A stretch of DNA of 64,000 nucleotides, from assembly GCA_016213785.1 (NCBI GenBank), contig JACQZQ010000121.1, positions 1 to 64,000 on the forward strand, in the 5' to 3' direction. This stretch comes from Acidobacteriota bacterium (lineage in GTDB: Bacteria; Acidobacteriota; Blastocatellia; Chloracidobacteriales; JADJPF01). The notes under the pieces are model-generated. The model did no database searches and was not told the DNA's origin. It was given only the letters and a program-made list of their open reading frames with translations. The position numbers and the translations under genes were made by a program. Of the stretch, positions 20,423-31,253 are shown one piece after another (the first letter of the stretch is position 1; every line of letters starts with the position of its first letter).

Positions 20423-22333
20423 CTATTGAACTACAGTTAAAAACATTTCTGCGCTATGCATAAGCCCATTGTCCGTTGTTGCAGCAAATATAATCCTATG
20501 TCTACCAAGAGGCGTTTTAACCCTAGTTTTTAGGTTAAAATCAACCATTGCTGCTGAAGTTGAAACATTAGGAGGACTAACCTTTATTTTTAAGCCTTTA
20601 GTATCAACAACCCAAACTGTTACATCATCGCTAAAATCACCAAGACGCTCAATTCCAACCATTACTTTTGCGCTATCACCTCGTTTAATTACCATTGATG
20701 AAGGATGAATGCGTAAGTTAAACTCTTGCTGAGTTTTATTTATAGTAACTAAAGCTCCTGCAAAATGCATTTTATCTTGAGTTTTACCTATTACTTGTAT
20801 TAAGTATCTTCCTGTTTCTACGGCATTTGTAGCTATTATCCAGGCTTTGGTCTTTCCAGTTCCATTAATTGGGGTGGTAAAAAAGACTCTAAAATATTCT
20901 GGATTAGGACTTATAGTTAAATCTAAGTCTACAAAATCCGTAAACTTCCCTATACGATTAATATCTATTTCTATTTCAGCACTTTGACCTTTTTTAAGGC
21001 TAATAGTTTCAGGATTTAGAGTTAAACGAAAGTCTCTTAGAGGTATGCCACGTAAATCAATAACATAAGCATCTATACTAGCGGCATTTGCTATATTTTC
21101 ACGCCAATTGCTAGCAAATAAAACTCTATTAGCATTACGACTTAGCACAGCTTGAGGCTCAGCAAAAGCAATGCTACTAACTAGACTTGGGGTAGTAGGC
21201 GAAAACCTACGGCTACGATGATGAGCTAAACGCTCTACATCTTGGCTACCATCCATTTTTAGTAAAAATATTTCATCTTCAAATGGAAGCCAATTTTCTA
21301 GACTATCAGTAAGTCTAGATTCGCTATCATAAGTACTAACTAAACACCAACCAAATCTAGTTAGGTTACGAGTAGAAATATTTGTATAAAAGTCTTTGGA
21401 GTGTTCTAGAAGTATGGTTGAGTATCCATCAAACAAGCGGTATTTTTCAATAAATCGGCTATCGGTTTGGTTATCATAACGATCAACTATCATTACTTCA
21501 TCGCCATTAGCATCAATAGCTAGGTCACTGCTATCACCTTTACCTAAGAATTGTTGCCAAATTAAATTAAACCCTTTGTCATAAATATCCATACTGTTTA
21601 GAAAATCATCTCGCTCTGATTTGTAATTGACAACAATGTAATAACCATCTGGAGACATTGAAATCCAGTTAACATCATTAAACCTTGTTATTACAACTTT
21701 TTCACTAATTACTTGATCTGTCCAAATATCAAAAAGAACTAGTTTTTCATATTTAACTTTTTGAGCAATTGATTTACTACTATCAACTTGAAGTAGTGGA
21801 AACTCACCAATAAAAGCATAATAGCGGCCATCATTAGATAAATTTCCTCCACGAGAACTAGCAAAAGAATATTCTGAAAAAGAATGAATAAGTCTAACTT
21901 CATCAGTAATTACATTATATGAGTAAAGTGTATTAAGTGGGTTATAAATGACTGTAAAAGGGTCTGTTGGGTGCCAAAATATGTCTTCGCCTGATACACT
22001 ATTAAGGGCTTTTTTAAATTTATAAGTCTGTCCATCATAGAGTAAAGTTTTTCCTTCACCAGTATTTATTAACATTAGACTTTCATCTACATTCCAAGCT
22101 TGTCTTTTTGCGCTATTTGGAAAAGCTCCTTCTTTATTTCCAAGGCTAGTGTTTGTTATACGAACTAGGTTAGTATTAAATACTGGTTCTTTTATAATTT
22201 CTCCAACATTTGGTTTTGACATCTCAGGTTGTGGTATTAACCCGTGTCCACTAATAATTTGGGCAAGAGTAGCAGAGGGGAAAACTATAATCATAAAAAC
22301 AACTAATAGAATAGAAATTAATGCCCGTTTCAT
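20423..22333 (-). CDS. Secreted protein with WD40/TolB-like propeller and C-terminal Ig-like repeats
   Basis: Signal peptide MKRALISILLVVFMIIVFPSATLAQ; repeated PEY/LTISPNPEYF and HPSSMVIKRGDSAKVMVGIERLGDFSDDVT modules. Confidence 0.55.
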   Translation of the reverse strand: MKRALISILLVVFMIIVFPSATLAQIISGHGLIPQPEMSKPNVGEIIKEPVFNTNLVRITNTSLGNKEGAFPNSAKRQAWNVDESLMLINTGEGKTLLYDGQTYKFKKALNSVSGEDIFWHPTDPFTVIYNPLNTLYSYNVITDEVRLIHSFSEYSFASSRGGNLSNDGRYYAFIGEFPLLQVDSSKSIAQKVKYEKLVLFDIWTDQVISEKVVITRFNDVNWISMSPDGYYIVVNYKSERDDFLNSMDIYDKGFNLIWQQFLGKGDSSDLAIDANGDEVMIVDRYDNQTDSRFIEKYRLFDGYSTILLEHSKDFYTNISTRNLTRFGWCLVSTYDSESRLTDSLENWLPFEDEIFLLKMDGSQDVERLAHHRSRRFSPTTPSLVSSIAFAEPQAVLSRNANRVLFASNWRENIANAASIDAYVIDLRGIPLRDFRLTLNPETISLKKGQSAEIEIDINRIGKFTDFVDLDLTISPNPEYFRVFFTTPINGTGKTKAWIIATNAVETGRYLIQVIGKTQDKMHFAGALVTINKTQQEFNLRIHPSSMVIKRGDSAKVMVGIERLGDFSDDVTVWVVDTKGLKIKVSPPNVSTSAAMVDFNLKTRVKTPLGRHRIIFAATTDNGLMHSAEMFLTVVQ

Positions 22334-22662
22334 AACTGCCTCCTTTACCCTACTCTTAAGTAGTTTTTGTAGCTCTTTGTAGTTTTTTGTAGCTTTAGCA
22401 AAATTTATTATTTTGCCAGCTTTATTAGCGGTTAACGCAATATCTATTCCATTGTGTTTAGAGTTTCATAAAAATAGCCCAAGCCCATTATTTATAGTGA
22501 GTTGAAGATTATTTTATTAGAGACTAAATTTATTTTATTAAAAGCAGGTTGTTAAAAGGCTCTTATTTACTCTATTTTTACTCTATTTTTACTCTAGGGA
22601 CTTGGGGGAAATTCCGCTTAAGTTATAGAGAGGATTTATAAAGAGGATTTAGGGAAAAGACT

Positions 22663-23643
22663 CTAAAGATTTAGAAAAATTTTCTCTAAGGCCATTTGTC
22701 TATTTATATTTCGTGGTAAATCACGTTCCAGCGCCATAAGACTATTAGATAGATTTATAAATAAATCTCTACTACTATGATTAACAAGAGTTACTAAATA
22801 ATCAGTAATATCAAAATTAATAATTTTCATATCAAGAGATATTTGTAAGTAAGATAAATCGCTAAGTAGTAAAAATAGTGTTTCTAAAAATAAGTCAAAT
22901 TCTTTACGCTCTTTACGTCCTAAACTTTCTGCTAGTTTTAAGAGTCTAGTTTTTTGACTTTTTTGTTTTACAATAGCTTCTAGAATTTCTAAAGAGTATT
23001 TGCGACGCTCTAAATACTCAGTAATATCAATGCTTAAGGCTTTTCCAATGCTGCCTTGAGCAAGATTAACTAGTAGGTTTTGTTCTTTTTCTGGTCTAGT
23101 ATAATTAGCATCCAAATAATTTTTTAATGTATTTGATGGTATTGGAGAAAAGGCTAATTTTATAGTACGAGATTGAATGGTAGGTAGTAGAGAATCTAGA
23201 CTAGAAGTAATTAAGATTATAATAGAAGTAGAGGGTGGTTCTTCTAGGGTTTTAAGTAGCGCATTAGCTGCTTGTTCTCGCATTCGTTCAGCATTTTCAA
23301 ATATATAAATGCGATAATTTCCTTCAAAAGGGCGATAATAGACTTCTTCTATTACTGAGCGGACTTGCTCGATTTTTATAAATTGTCCATCAGGGGTAAT
23401 AATACGAGTGTCAGCAAATTGTCCAGTTGTGATTCTTTGGCAATTAACACATTTATCACAGCTATTAAGCTCAGAGTCTAAGAGTTTACAGTTTAATGTT
23501 TTAGCAAACTCTAGAGCAAAAGTTTGTTTACCTACACCTCTTTGGCCTGTAAAAACTAGAGAATGTGGAATACGCTTTTGTCGAATTGCTTTTTGGATCC
23601 ACTCTTTAATTACTTGATTACCAACTAATTTAGCAAAAGACAT
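22663..23643 (-). CDS. holB: DNA polymerase III subunit delta'
   Basis: GNQVIKEWIQKAIRQKRIPHSLVFTGQRGVGKQTFALEFAKTLNC, Cys cluster CDKCVNCQR, LLKTLEEPPSTSIIILITSSLDSLLPTIQSR. Confidence 0.92.
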   Translation of the reverse strand: MSFAKLVGNQVIKEWIQKAIRQKRIPHSLVFTGQRGVGKQTFALEFAKTLNCKLLDSELNSCDKCVNCQRITTGQFADTRIITPDGQFIKIEQVRSVIEEVYYRPFEGNYRIYIFENAERMREQAANALLKTLEEPPSTSIIILITSSLDSLLPTIQSRTIKLAFSPIPSNTLKNYLDANYTRPEKEQNLLVNLAQGSIGKALSIDITEYLERRKYSLEILEAIVKQKSQKTRLLKLAESLGRKERKEFDLFLETLFLLLSDLSYLQISLDMKIINFDITDYLVTLVNHSSRDLFINLSNSLMALERDLPRNINRQMALEKIFLNL

Positions 23644-24295
23644 AATTATTTAAACTAGGGTATAAACTTTTAATCTTAGGAATTACTACCTGAGAAACTT
23701 GATAAAAAATTTCTTGAGAAGTTCCAAGTGCAGATATAGTTCTAAAACGATCAGGAAATTTTTCTGCTAAGGCTAAGTAAGCTTGTCTTACCCTTTGATG
23801 AAAATCTCTTTGTTCTTGTTCTAAACGGTCTTTGCTACGTAAAGAATTAGGGTTAGACATTCTTTTTTCAGCTTCTTCTACTGGAAGATCAAAAAGCAGG
23901 GTTAGGTCAGGAGCCAATCCATCAGTAGCAATTAAATTAAGTTGATTAATTAATTTTACTGGCAATTTACGACCATAAGCTTGATAAGCAATTGTTGCAT
24001 CAGTATAGCGATCGCAAAGAATAATTTCTCCTTTCTCTAAAGAGGGCTTTAATTCTTCAAAAACATGCTGAGCACGATCTGCTGCATAAAGTAATAGTTC
24101 GGTTTTTGAGGATAATTTATTGTGGGTTGGGTCTAAAATGATCTCTCGAATTTTATTGCCTACTAGGGTTCCGCCAGGTTCACGAGTTATTAGATGCGGG
24201 ATAGAATGGGCTGCTAGTAAAGCAGCCAACATTCCTAGCTGAGTAGTTTTGCCACAACCATCTATACCTTCAAAAGTAATAAATATTCCGGCCAT
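23630..24295 (-). CDS. tmk: Thymidylate kinase
   Basis: FITFEGIDGCGKTTQ, TREPGGTLVGNKIREI, LCDRYTDATIAYQAYGR. Confidence 0.96.
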   Translation of the reverse strand: MAGIFITFEGIDGCGKTTQLGMLAALLAAHSIPHLITREPGGTLVGNKIREIILDPTHNKLSSKTELLLYAADRAQHVFEELKPSLEKGEIILCDRYTDATIAYQAYGRKLPVKLINQLNLIATDGLAPDLTLLFDLPVEEAEKRMSNPNSLRSKDRLEQEQRDFHQRVRQAYLALAEKFPDRFRTISALGTSQEIFYQVSQVVIPKIKSLYPSLNNYVFC

Positions 24296-24310
24296 TATTG
24301 GGGTAGTTTA

Positions 24311-24604
24311 TTATTTAGCTGGACTAGCAGTAGTAGTAGCTTGAGCAACTTCTTCTTTTGCTTCATCTTCATTTAGAGGTAATTTTGAGACTACTCCCTT
24401 AGGTAAAGCAACTGTTGAAATAGCATGTTTAAAGATCAATTGTTCTTGGCTTCCTCCATCCATAATTACACAATATTTATCAAAACCTTTAATTCTACCT
24501 GTTAACTTAATTCCACTCAGTAAGTAAATTGTTACTTGTAATCTTTCGCGACGTGATTGATTAAGAAAAGCATCTTGAAGATTGGGTAATACAGTTTTTT
24601 CCAT
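24311..24604 (-). CDS. hfq: RNA chaperone Hfq
   Basis: NLQDAFLNQSRRERLQVTIYLLSGIKLTGRIKGFDKYCVIMD...QLIFKHAISTV. Confidence 0.93.
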   Translation of the reverse strand: MEKTVLPNLQDAFLNQSRRERLQVTIYLLSGIKLTGRIKGFDKYCVIMDGGSQEQLIFKHAISTVALPKGVVSKLPLNEDEAKEEVAQATTTASPAK

Positions 24605-24972
24605 TATTTGTTCCCCTTAGGTTTATTTATTAGTTTATTTATTGGGAAATTTGACTTCACTCTAGAGCATCCGATAAATTCGGTTAAAGCTATCTCTAGA
24701 TCCACTGGGAAAACTAACACAAGCTCTAGGAAATAGGCAACTAATATAGACAGGATAATAGATGAGGATAAAGGCTTTTGAATCTTTAGTTTTAATTGTT
24801 TTTTAGTGATTTTTAATAAACTAAACGGTTCTACTTTATTGTTTAATAGAAAATTTTTAAGCAAAATACTAGGGTTTTTTAGTGATTATAAAAATATTTT
24901 TATGTTAGAATAAGCCAGTTTATAATCCAGCACTTACGCCTAATAAAGTTAATTATAGTTAGTGAGGAACTT

Positions 24973-25905
24973 ATGAGACGTTTCTTTGTGGCCTTATCAC
25001 TAGTTGTTTTGTTACCTTTAATAACAGAAGCTTACACTTTAGTTCTAAAAGATGGGCGACGTGTCGAAGTAAAAGAAAAATACCGTATTGTTAATGACAT
25101 TGGTGTTTTTACTTTACCAGAAGGTAATCGTTTCTCTGTTACATTAGATAAAATTAATATTTCTGCTACAGAGCTAGCAAATGGAGAAAATGAAGGCTCA
25201 TTTATAAAAAATGCTACAGAACCAACAAAAATAACAGATAAGTCTGTCCCAAGTGATAAACCAATTATAGACCAAGACCCTATAGCAGGTTCTCGCCCTA
25301 TAGCACGTAAGATTACTAATAGCGATTTTGAACGCTATAGAGTTCGCCGAGAAGAAATGCTTAAAGACTCTTCTAATAAAGCAAAAAATCAGCCCCAAGC
25401 TAATAACTCTAGCAATTCAACTAACACTAGTGAGAACTCATCCTCTACACCAGCTTTAACTCAAGCTGAGCGAGATGCTGCATTTTTAGCTGAATATCGT
25501 CAGAAAGAGAAAAACAAAGAAGAATATTGGCGTACCAGATCAAGAACACTACTAACAGAAATGAGAGTTCAAGAAGAACAAATTAATTCCCTTCAAGCTC
25601 AAATAGAAGATAGTAGACGTTTTCAACCTCCAGCCTCAACAGTCTCTGTTTATAATGCTCCTGCTCCCTATGTCTACCCCTCTCCAGGAGTTAGAATAGG
25701 AGGAATTCCTATTGGAATAGGTGGTGGATATCCTAATAGTGGAGGAAGCATAGTAGTAATTAATCAAGATCAAGGCAATAGAGGAAGAAGCTTACAAGAA
25801 CGACTAGTTGACATTAGATTAAAATATCAAGAAACAATAGTACGCTATCAAGAAATGTGTGAAGAGGCCCGTAGAGACGGCGCTCTACCAGGGTGGTTAC
25901 GTTAA
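24973..25905 (+). CDS. Secreted hypothetical protein
   Basis: Signal peptide, YTLVLKDGRRVEVKEKYRI N-terminal module, coiled-coil middle, Gly-rich region. Confidence 0.6.
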   Translation: MRRFFVALSLVVLLPLITEAYTLVLKDGRRVEVKEKYRIVNDIGVFTLPEGNRFSVTLDKINISATELANGENEGSFIKNATEPTKITDKSVPSDKPIIDQDPIAGSRPIARKITNSDFERYRVRREEMLKDSSNKAKNQPQANNSSNSTNTSENSSSTPALTQAERDAAFLAEYRQKEKNKEEYWRTRSRTLLTEMRVQEEQINSLQAQIEDSRRFQPPASTVSVYNAPAPYVYPSPGVRIGGIPIGIGGGYPNSGGSIVVINQDQGNRGRSLQERLVDIRLKYQETIVRYQEMCEEARRDGALPGWLR

Positions 25906-25945
25906 AAATAAATTTTTTCTACTCGATTTAATTTAGGAGGAGCAA

Positions 25946-26482
25946 ATGAGATCGCGATTGCAGTTAATCCTAGGATGTTTACTTGTTTTAAGTCTTCAAT
26001 TTACAGTTTTTGCTCAAAAACCTAAACAGCTAACTAATGATGATTTCTCTTCACCCTCTACAACCGCTCCTAGTAATAAAGGAGAAGCACCAGAAGATAA
26101 ATTAAAATCTCTAATAATTTCCTTAGAACGCTCAGGATGTCTAGGCCCTTGTCCTGTTTATAAATTAACAATCTATGGTTCTGGCAAGGTTGTTTATAGA
26201 GGGGAAAAATTTGTTAAAGTAGTAGGGGAAAGAACTACAAACATAGAGAGAGAAAAAATTGAAAAGCTTATAGCAGATTTTGAAAAATCAAGCTACTTTA
26301 ATTTAGAAGATAAATATGAGGGCGGCCCAACAGATGCTACCTCAGTAGTAACTTCCATTACTCTTGGTAACAGAAAAAAAACCATAAATAATTACCATGC
26401 TTCTCCTAGCTCTCCAGCAATTCTTAGAGATTTAGAAAATAAAATAGACGCTATTGCCAATTCTGGACAATGGCTACAATAA
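25946..26482 (+). CDS. DUF6438-like lipoprotein/secreted protein
   Basis: SLERSGCLGPCPVYKLTIYGSGKVVYRGEKFV motif. Confidence 0.7.
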   Translation: MRSRLQLILGCLLVLSLQFTVFAQKPKQLTNDDFSSPSTTAPSNKGEAPEDKLKSLIISLERSGCLGPCPVYKLTIYGSGKVVYRGEKFVKVVGERTTNIEREKIEKLIADFEKSSYFNLEDKYEGGPTDATSVVTSITLGNRKKTINNYHASPSSPAILRDLENKIDAIANSGQWLQ

Positions 26483-26501
26483 CATAATATATTATAATTA
26501 C

Positions 26502-27845
26502 TTAGGCTAATTGATAGGCTAAATCTAGTAACTCTACTGGATGAAGAAGTAAAGTATTTTCCCCTGCAAGTTGAAGTCCTGCGCCAATATGCATTGCACA
26601 ACCTGGATTTCCTGTTACTAGAATTTCTGCTGTAGTTTTCTTTATATTTTCTATTTTCTCTGTTAATAGCTCTCGTGCCATAGTTGGATGAGTTAAATTA
26701 TAAATCCCTGCACTACCACAACAAGTCTCTGCACCAACTAAAGGAATAAATTCCGCACCGGGAATTTTCTTAAGTAAGTCTATAGGTTGCTGGCGAACCC
26801 CTTGACCATGATATAAATGACAAGGTGCATCATAAGTAATTTTTGTATTAATTGGGCTAGCCTTACGTAAGTCTATAGTAGCTAAAAACTCACTTACGTC
26901 TTTAACCCTAGAACTAAAAGCTTTTGCTCGTTCTCTATAAATAGGATCATCTGCTAGAAGTCTTCCATAATCTTTCATCATAGCCCCACAACCAGCGGCA
27001 TTTACAATTATAGGAAAATCATTTTTACTTGTTACAGGCATAAAAGTATCTATATTAGCTTTTGCAAGCATTACAGCCGTTTTATGAAAACCACTATGTG
27101 CATGTAAAGCACCACAACAAACTTGAGTACTTGGGATTTCAACCAAACAACCATTGTTAGATAACACCCTAGTTGTAGCACGGTTAGTCTCAGTAAAAAG
27201 CCCTTCCATTATACAACCAGTAAATTGAGCTACTTGATATGCAAGCTTAAAATCTTCATCATTATCATAACCTTTTCTAAGCTCGTTAATTAACTCATTT
27301 TTGTCTGTAAATAGCTCTTTTGCTTTTGGCAATTGGCTTTCAGCTTTATCTAGTAAGCTTAGAGCAAACTCAATTGCAGGCAAATACTTAAAAAGCCCTG
27401 ATTTTAGGAGTAAAGAAACAAGTCCGCTACGTTGAAGAGCTTTTAATGTAGCCCAAACTAAATTAAGCAACCATTTGCGAGTAAAAACTTGTTTTAAGAC
27501 CAGCCCAACAAAAAAATTTTTTACTCTTGTCCACCAATCTAGTTTTTCTGGTTTTGTTTCAACCATTTCGGCTCTAGCGCTTTCTAGCAGATGACCAAAG
27601 TTAACCCCTGATGGACAAACAGTTTCACAAGCACGACAGCCTAAACAAAGGTCTAAATGTTTATGATAAGTAGGAGAAATATCAATTTTTTCCTCAGCCA
27701 CCGCACGCATTAAATAAAGCCTCCCACGAGGTGAATCATTTTCATTGCCTAATTGACGATACGTAGGACAAGTAGGAAGACATAAACCACAATGAACACA
27801 GGCAAGTAGTTTATCAGACTCTTTATCTAAAGTAGTTTTTAGCAT
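26502..27845 (-). CDS. glcF: Glycolate oxidase iron-sulfur subunit
   Basis: Two 4Fe-4S motifs (CVHCGLCLPTCP, CLGCRACETVCP) and CCG domains (VCCGALHAHSG, ETCCGSAGIYN). Confidence 0.92.
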   Translation of the reverse strand: MLKTTLDKESDKLLACVHCGLCLPTCPTYRQLGNENDSPRGRLYLMRAVAEEKIDISPTYHKHLDLCLGCRACETVCPSGVNFGHLLESARAEMVETKPEKLDWWTRVKNFFVGLVLKQVFTRKWLLNLVWATLKALQRSGLVSLLLKSGLFKYLPAIEFALSLLDKAESQLPKAKELFTDKNELINELRKGYDNDEDFKLAYQVAQFTGCIMEGLFTETNRATTRVLSNNGCLVEIPSTQVCCGALHAHSGFHKTAVMLAKANIDTFMPVTSKNDFPIIVNAAGCGAMMKDYGRLLADDPIYRERAKAFSSRVKDVSEFLATIDLRKASPINTKITYDAPCHLYHGQGVRQQPIDLLKKIPGAEFIPLVGAETCCGSAGIYNLTHPTMARELLTEKIENIKKTTAEILVTGNPGCAMHIGAGLQLAGENTLLLHPVELLDLAYQLA

Positions 27846-27871
27846 ATAGTTTTATTTTTTAATTTCCTTTC

Positions 27872-28672
27872 CTAACGCTTATTATCTAGTGAAGATAAGC
27901 GATAAACACCTACAGCTAAGCGATTAGCATAGCCTTCATTAACCAAAGCATGATTACCAATACCAGCATCTACTCTTGAAAGACCAGTAATACGGGCTAG
28001 ATCACCACGTTTGCTTTCGCCTACAGCATCAAGATAGGTTTTAGCTATTTCTTTTAAGGCTTGTTCTTGTGTTATTGGTTCTAATAAATTTTTTTCAAAC
28101 CGGCTCTCTAAAAGCGACCAAATATAAGTAAATTTTGGTGTATAGATTACATCTGATGGAATGACCTTAAAACAAGCTTGGAGTTCGTCTATTGCCTTTG
28201 AAAAGTCTTTACGATCAGCAATTTTAGCGGCTTGTCTTAAATCACTGCTAGCCATTTCCCATTCTTTATAAAGAACTTCAAGAATTGCTAAAGCATTTTT
28301 AGAAAGTTTTTTGCTCTTATTACTATTTCCAAAAACAGTACAAAAAGCAGGAAGCAACCGTTTAGCTAAAAAAGTAGCCCGACCATTGCCAAGTTTTCCA
28401 TAAAATACCCTACCTCGTCTTAAGATTTCATCCTTAAGTACCCAAGTGTGAGAGGATTCTGGATCTTTTTGTACATTTCTTGGCATTCTTGCATCACGTC
28501 TGGCACATACTGCTATGTAGAGAGAAGGACAAGTTGAGCGCATATCTGTTAAAGCATAAGCCATTCCTACTAATTCAATAAAAAGCTCTGCATCTGTAAC
28601 AGTCTCGACCTGATATTCTGGGTCACGTCTCCACATTTTATCACGATGGTTTTCTATTATTTCGTCTATCAT
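27872..28672 (-). CDS. Hypothetical protein, possible winged-helix fold
   Basis: Intact ORF; C-terminal LARITGLSRVDAGIGNHALVNEGYANRLAVGVYRL resembles a winged-helix module. Confidence 0.45.
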   Translation of the reverse strand: MIDEIIENHRDKMWRRDPEYQVETVTDAELFIELVGMAYALTDMRSTCPSLYIAVCARRDARMPRNVQKDPESSHTWVLKDEILRRGRVFYGKLGNGRATFLAKRLLPAFCTVFGNSNKSKKLSKNALAILEVLYKEWEMASSDLRQAAKIADRKDFSKAIDELQACFKVIPSDVIYTPKFTYIWSLLESRFEKNLLEPITQEQALKEIAKTYLDAVGESKRGDLARITGLSRVDAGIGNHALVNEGYANRLAVGVYRLSSLDNKR

Positions 28673-28690
28673 AAAATATTGCTCTTTAAG

Positions 28691-29494
28691 TTATTTTTGG
28701 CTACTAAGAAAATCGCTTATAGCTTTATTAACAGCTTCTGGTTCTTCAAGAGTAGCACTATGACCTGCACCAGGGATTAATATAAGCTTTGAACCTTCTA
28801 TTTGAGAATGAATTCTTTCTGATTTTGATGGAACTGTTGCAACATCTTGATCTCCAACAATTACTAGTGTAGGGGCTTTTATTTTCTTAATCTCTTCAAA
28901 AACTCCTTCGCGTTCAATCACTCCTTTTATTGCTTTAGTGATACCTATACGGTGATTTGAAGCTATTCTTGACTTAAATTCTCTTTTAAGCTCTTTTCGT
29001 AAAGGATCAGTTAAAAATTTTTTTCCAAACATAATAGGCATAACTTGGCTACTAACAACACCTAGTCCAAAACAACGAGCAACTAAGTTAAGCAATTTGT
29101 AACGGCCTAGTTTCTCTTTTACTTCTGCATCGGCTGAGGTTGCAAGTAAGATAAGTGATTTAAGCAGTTCTGGATGGCGAAAAGCTACTCTCATACCAAC
29201 AAAGCCACCCATTGAAAGACCTGCAAAATGGCAAGGAGCACAGTTTAGAGCTTTTATTAAAGCTGCTGCATCTTCGGCTAAAGTGTCCATATCATAACCT
29301 GATTCTGTTGCTTCACTCCTACCTTGTCCACGAAAATCAAATGTTATACAACGATAATGACTCTTAAGTGCTGCAACTTGGTTTTCATAAAGTTGCCCAC
29401 TCCATAGTAGGCCATGAGAAAAGACTATAGTTTCTGCCCCTGTTCCCTGTTCTTCATAATAAATATTTGCTCCATTAACTTTAATATGTGGCAT
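28691..29494 (-). CDS. Alpha/beta hydrolase
   Basis: FDFRGQGRSE, AGLSMGGFVGM nucleophile elbow, GDQDVATVP, GAGHSATLEEPEAVN. Confidence 0.92.
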   Translation of the reverse strand: MPHIKVNGANIYYEEQGTGAETIVFSHGLLWSGQLYENQVAALKSHYRCITFDFRGQGRSEATESGYDMDTLAEDAAALIKALNCAPCHFAGLSMGGFVGMRVAFRHPELLKSLILLATSADAEVKEKLGRYKLLNLVARCFGLGVVSSQVMPIMFGKKFLTDPLRKELKREFKSRIASNHRIGITKAIKGVIEREGVFEEIKKIKAPTLVIVGDQDVATVPSKSERIHSQIEGSKLILIPGAGHSATLEEPEAVNKAISDFLSSQK

Positions 29495-29592
29495 AAATTG
29501 TCCTTTATATTCTTATTTGCAACTATTTTACCTTGACGCTTAGGTTTAGCTAACATTATCCTGAAAAAAATTTCCTTTTAAGAAAACTATTT

Positions 29593-30624
29593 ATGATTGT
29601 ATCAGAACGCTATTCTAGGCAAATCCTTTTTGATGGAATTGGTCAAAAAGGGCAAGAAAAATTACTTAATAGCAAAGTTGCAGTGATTGGTTGTGGTGCT
29701 CTTGGGGCAATGCAGCTAGAAATGTTAGCACGTGCAGGGGTAAAAAAAATACGTGCAATTGATAGAGATTTTGTAGAATTTTCTAATCTACACCGTCAAG
29801 TAATGTTTGATGAAAAAATGGCTGAAAACCAACTCCCAAAAGCAATTGCAGCATGTGAGAGAATAAATCAAATTAACTCAGATATTGAAGTTGAACCTAT
29901 TGTTACTGATGTTAATTATACTAATATTGAAAAGCTTATTGCTGATGTAGATCTGGTTTTAGATGGTACAGATAATTTTGAGACAAGGTTTTTAATTAAT
30001 GATGCTTGTATAAAGTTAAATAAATCTTGGATTTATGGTGCTGCGGTTAGTTCTTATGGTTTAACAATGGTTATTTTACCTACAAAAACTCCTTGTCTTC
30101 GTTGTGTTTTTGAAAATATACCTCCGCCAGGAAGCGCTCCAACTTGTGATACAGCAGGAGTAATTTTACCAATAATTGCAATGATTGCGTCTTGGCAAGT
30201 AGTCGAGGCCCTAAAGATTTTGACAGGAAATCTAGACAATCTACATAAAGGGCTAATTCAAGTAGACCTTTGGCAATCAACTTATACAAAAGTAAATCTT
30301 CAAGGGCTATTAGAACGTTCTGATTGTCGTGCTTGTAAAGAGCATAAGTTTGATTTTCTAGCAGCAGAAAAGCGTCAAATTATGACTACACTTTGTGGTC
30401 GTAATTCTGTGCAAATAGTTCCATCTCAAAGTACAAAGCTTAATTTAGTAGAAATGGCAGAAAAATTAAAACCTAGCGCAGAAATTACTGTTAATAAGTT
30501 TTTGCTTAGAATGAAAATTCCTAACTATGAAATTACCGTATTTTCTGATGCACGTAGTATTATTCATGGGACAAAAGATGAATCTCTTGCTCGTAGTCTT
30601 TACGCTAAATATATAGGAGTATAA
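29593..30624 (+). CDS. ThiF/MoeB/HesA-family adenylyltransferase (E1-like)
   Basis: [63 protein letters not shown]. Confidence 0.92.
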   Translation: MIVSERYSRQILFDGIGQKGQEKLLNSKVAVIGCGALGAMQLEMLARAGVKKIRAIDRDFVEFSNLHRQVMFDEKMAENQLPKAIAACERINQINSDIEVEPIVTDVNYTNIEKLIADVDLVLDGTDNFETRFLINDACIKLNKSWIYGAAVSSYGLTMVILPTKTPCLRCVFENIPPPGSAPTCDTAGVILPIIAMIASWQVVEALKILTGNLDNLHKGLIQVDLWQSTYTKVNLQGLLERSDCRACKEHKFDFLAAEKRQIMTTLCGRNSVQIVPSQSTKLNLVEMAEKLKPSAEITVNKFLLRMKIPNYEITVFSDARSIIHGTKDESLARSLYAKYIGV

Positions 30625-30627
30625 AAA

Positions 30628-31209
30628 ATGGAAGCAGCAAAAGAACGTACAGACCTTGGCTTTTTTGTTGTTGGGGCTGAAATAGTTGAAAATGAATGGC
30701 ATAAGGGAGAAATTTTAGTTGAAAAAAAAGGACTTACTCGCCCTAAATACTCTTTTTGGCACGATAATAAAGAGTTTGCAACACTTTGTTGGTATCGCTC
30801 ACGCTTAGGAGGTTATGATGCTAAAGACTTTCACCTTGATTTAGAAATAACCTCAATGGGTAGAGTAATTACAGCTAAAGATAAAATGAGCAATCTCTCT
30901 TCTATTAAAAGCAAATCTCTTAGCCAAAGCAATACTAAATTATCTATACAACTTTCTAATGGTGATAATTTTACAATTAAACAAAATACCTTAAAAGCAG
31001 GTAAATATAAGTATTCCTTAGCGGTTACTAAAACACATTACATCCATCATTTAGCAAAGTTTCAATTTAATTTACAAAAAACTAATTCTCATACCATTGC
31101 TTGTATTGATGTAGAACCTATTATGCGTTGGGAAGCAGAACATTTTCACCATTTAATGGCGCTAGTTATGGGAAGAATTGCTTTCTTACAAGAACATAGC
31201 AAGGCTTAG
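30628..31209 (+). CDS. Hypothetical protein between ThiF-like and cysteine desulfurase genes
   Basis: ORF starts 4 nt after the thiF-like gene, same strand. No recognised family. Confidence 0.55.
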   Translation: MEAAKERTDLGFFVVGAEIVENEWHKGEILVEKKGLTRPKYSFWHDNKEFATLCWYRSRLGGYDAKDFHLDLEITSMGRVITAKDKMSNLSSIKSKSLSQSNTKLSIQLSNGDNFTIKQNTLKAGKYKYSLAVTKTHYIHHLAKFQFNLQKTNSHTIACIDVEPIMRWEAEHFHHLMALVMGRIAFLQEHSKA

Positions 31210-31253
31210 AAAACAAATAAAGTTAAAGAGTTAAGGGGCAGGCAATTAGCTTA

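Noticed and set aside
22560-22600. Repeated TTTTTACTCTA units
   Set aside because: Only two or three short AT-rich units in an intergenic region; not enough to call a CRISPR or functional repeat.
24604-24864. 86-aa minus-strand ORF abutting hfq
   Set aside because: Start-stop overlap (TAATG) hints at coupling, but the sequence has no recognisable domain and lies in the likely hfq leader. Not supported enough to call.
30054-30702. Three minus-strand ORFs (61, 69, 78 aa)
   Set aside because: Antisense to the ThiF-like gene and the following ORF; no family resemblance.
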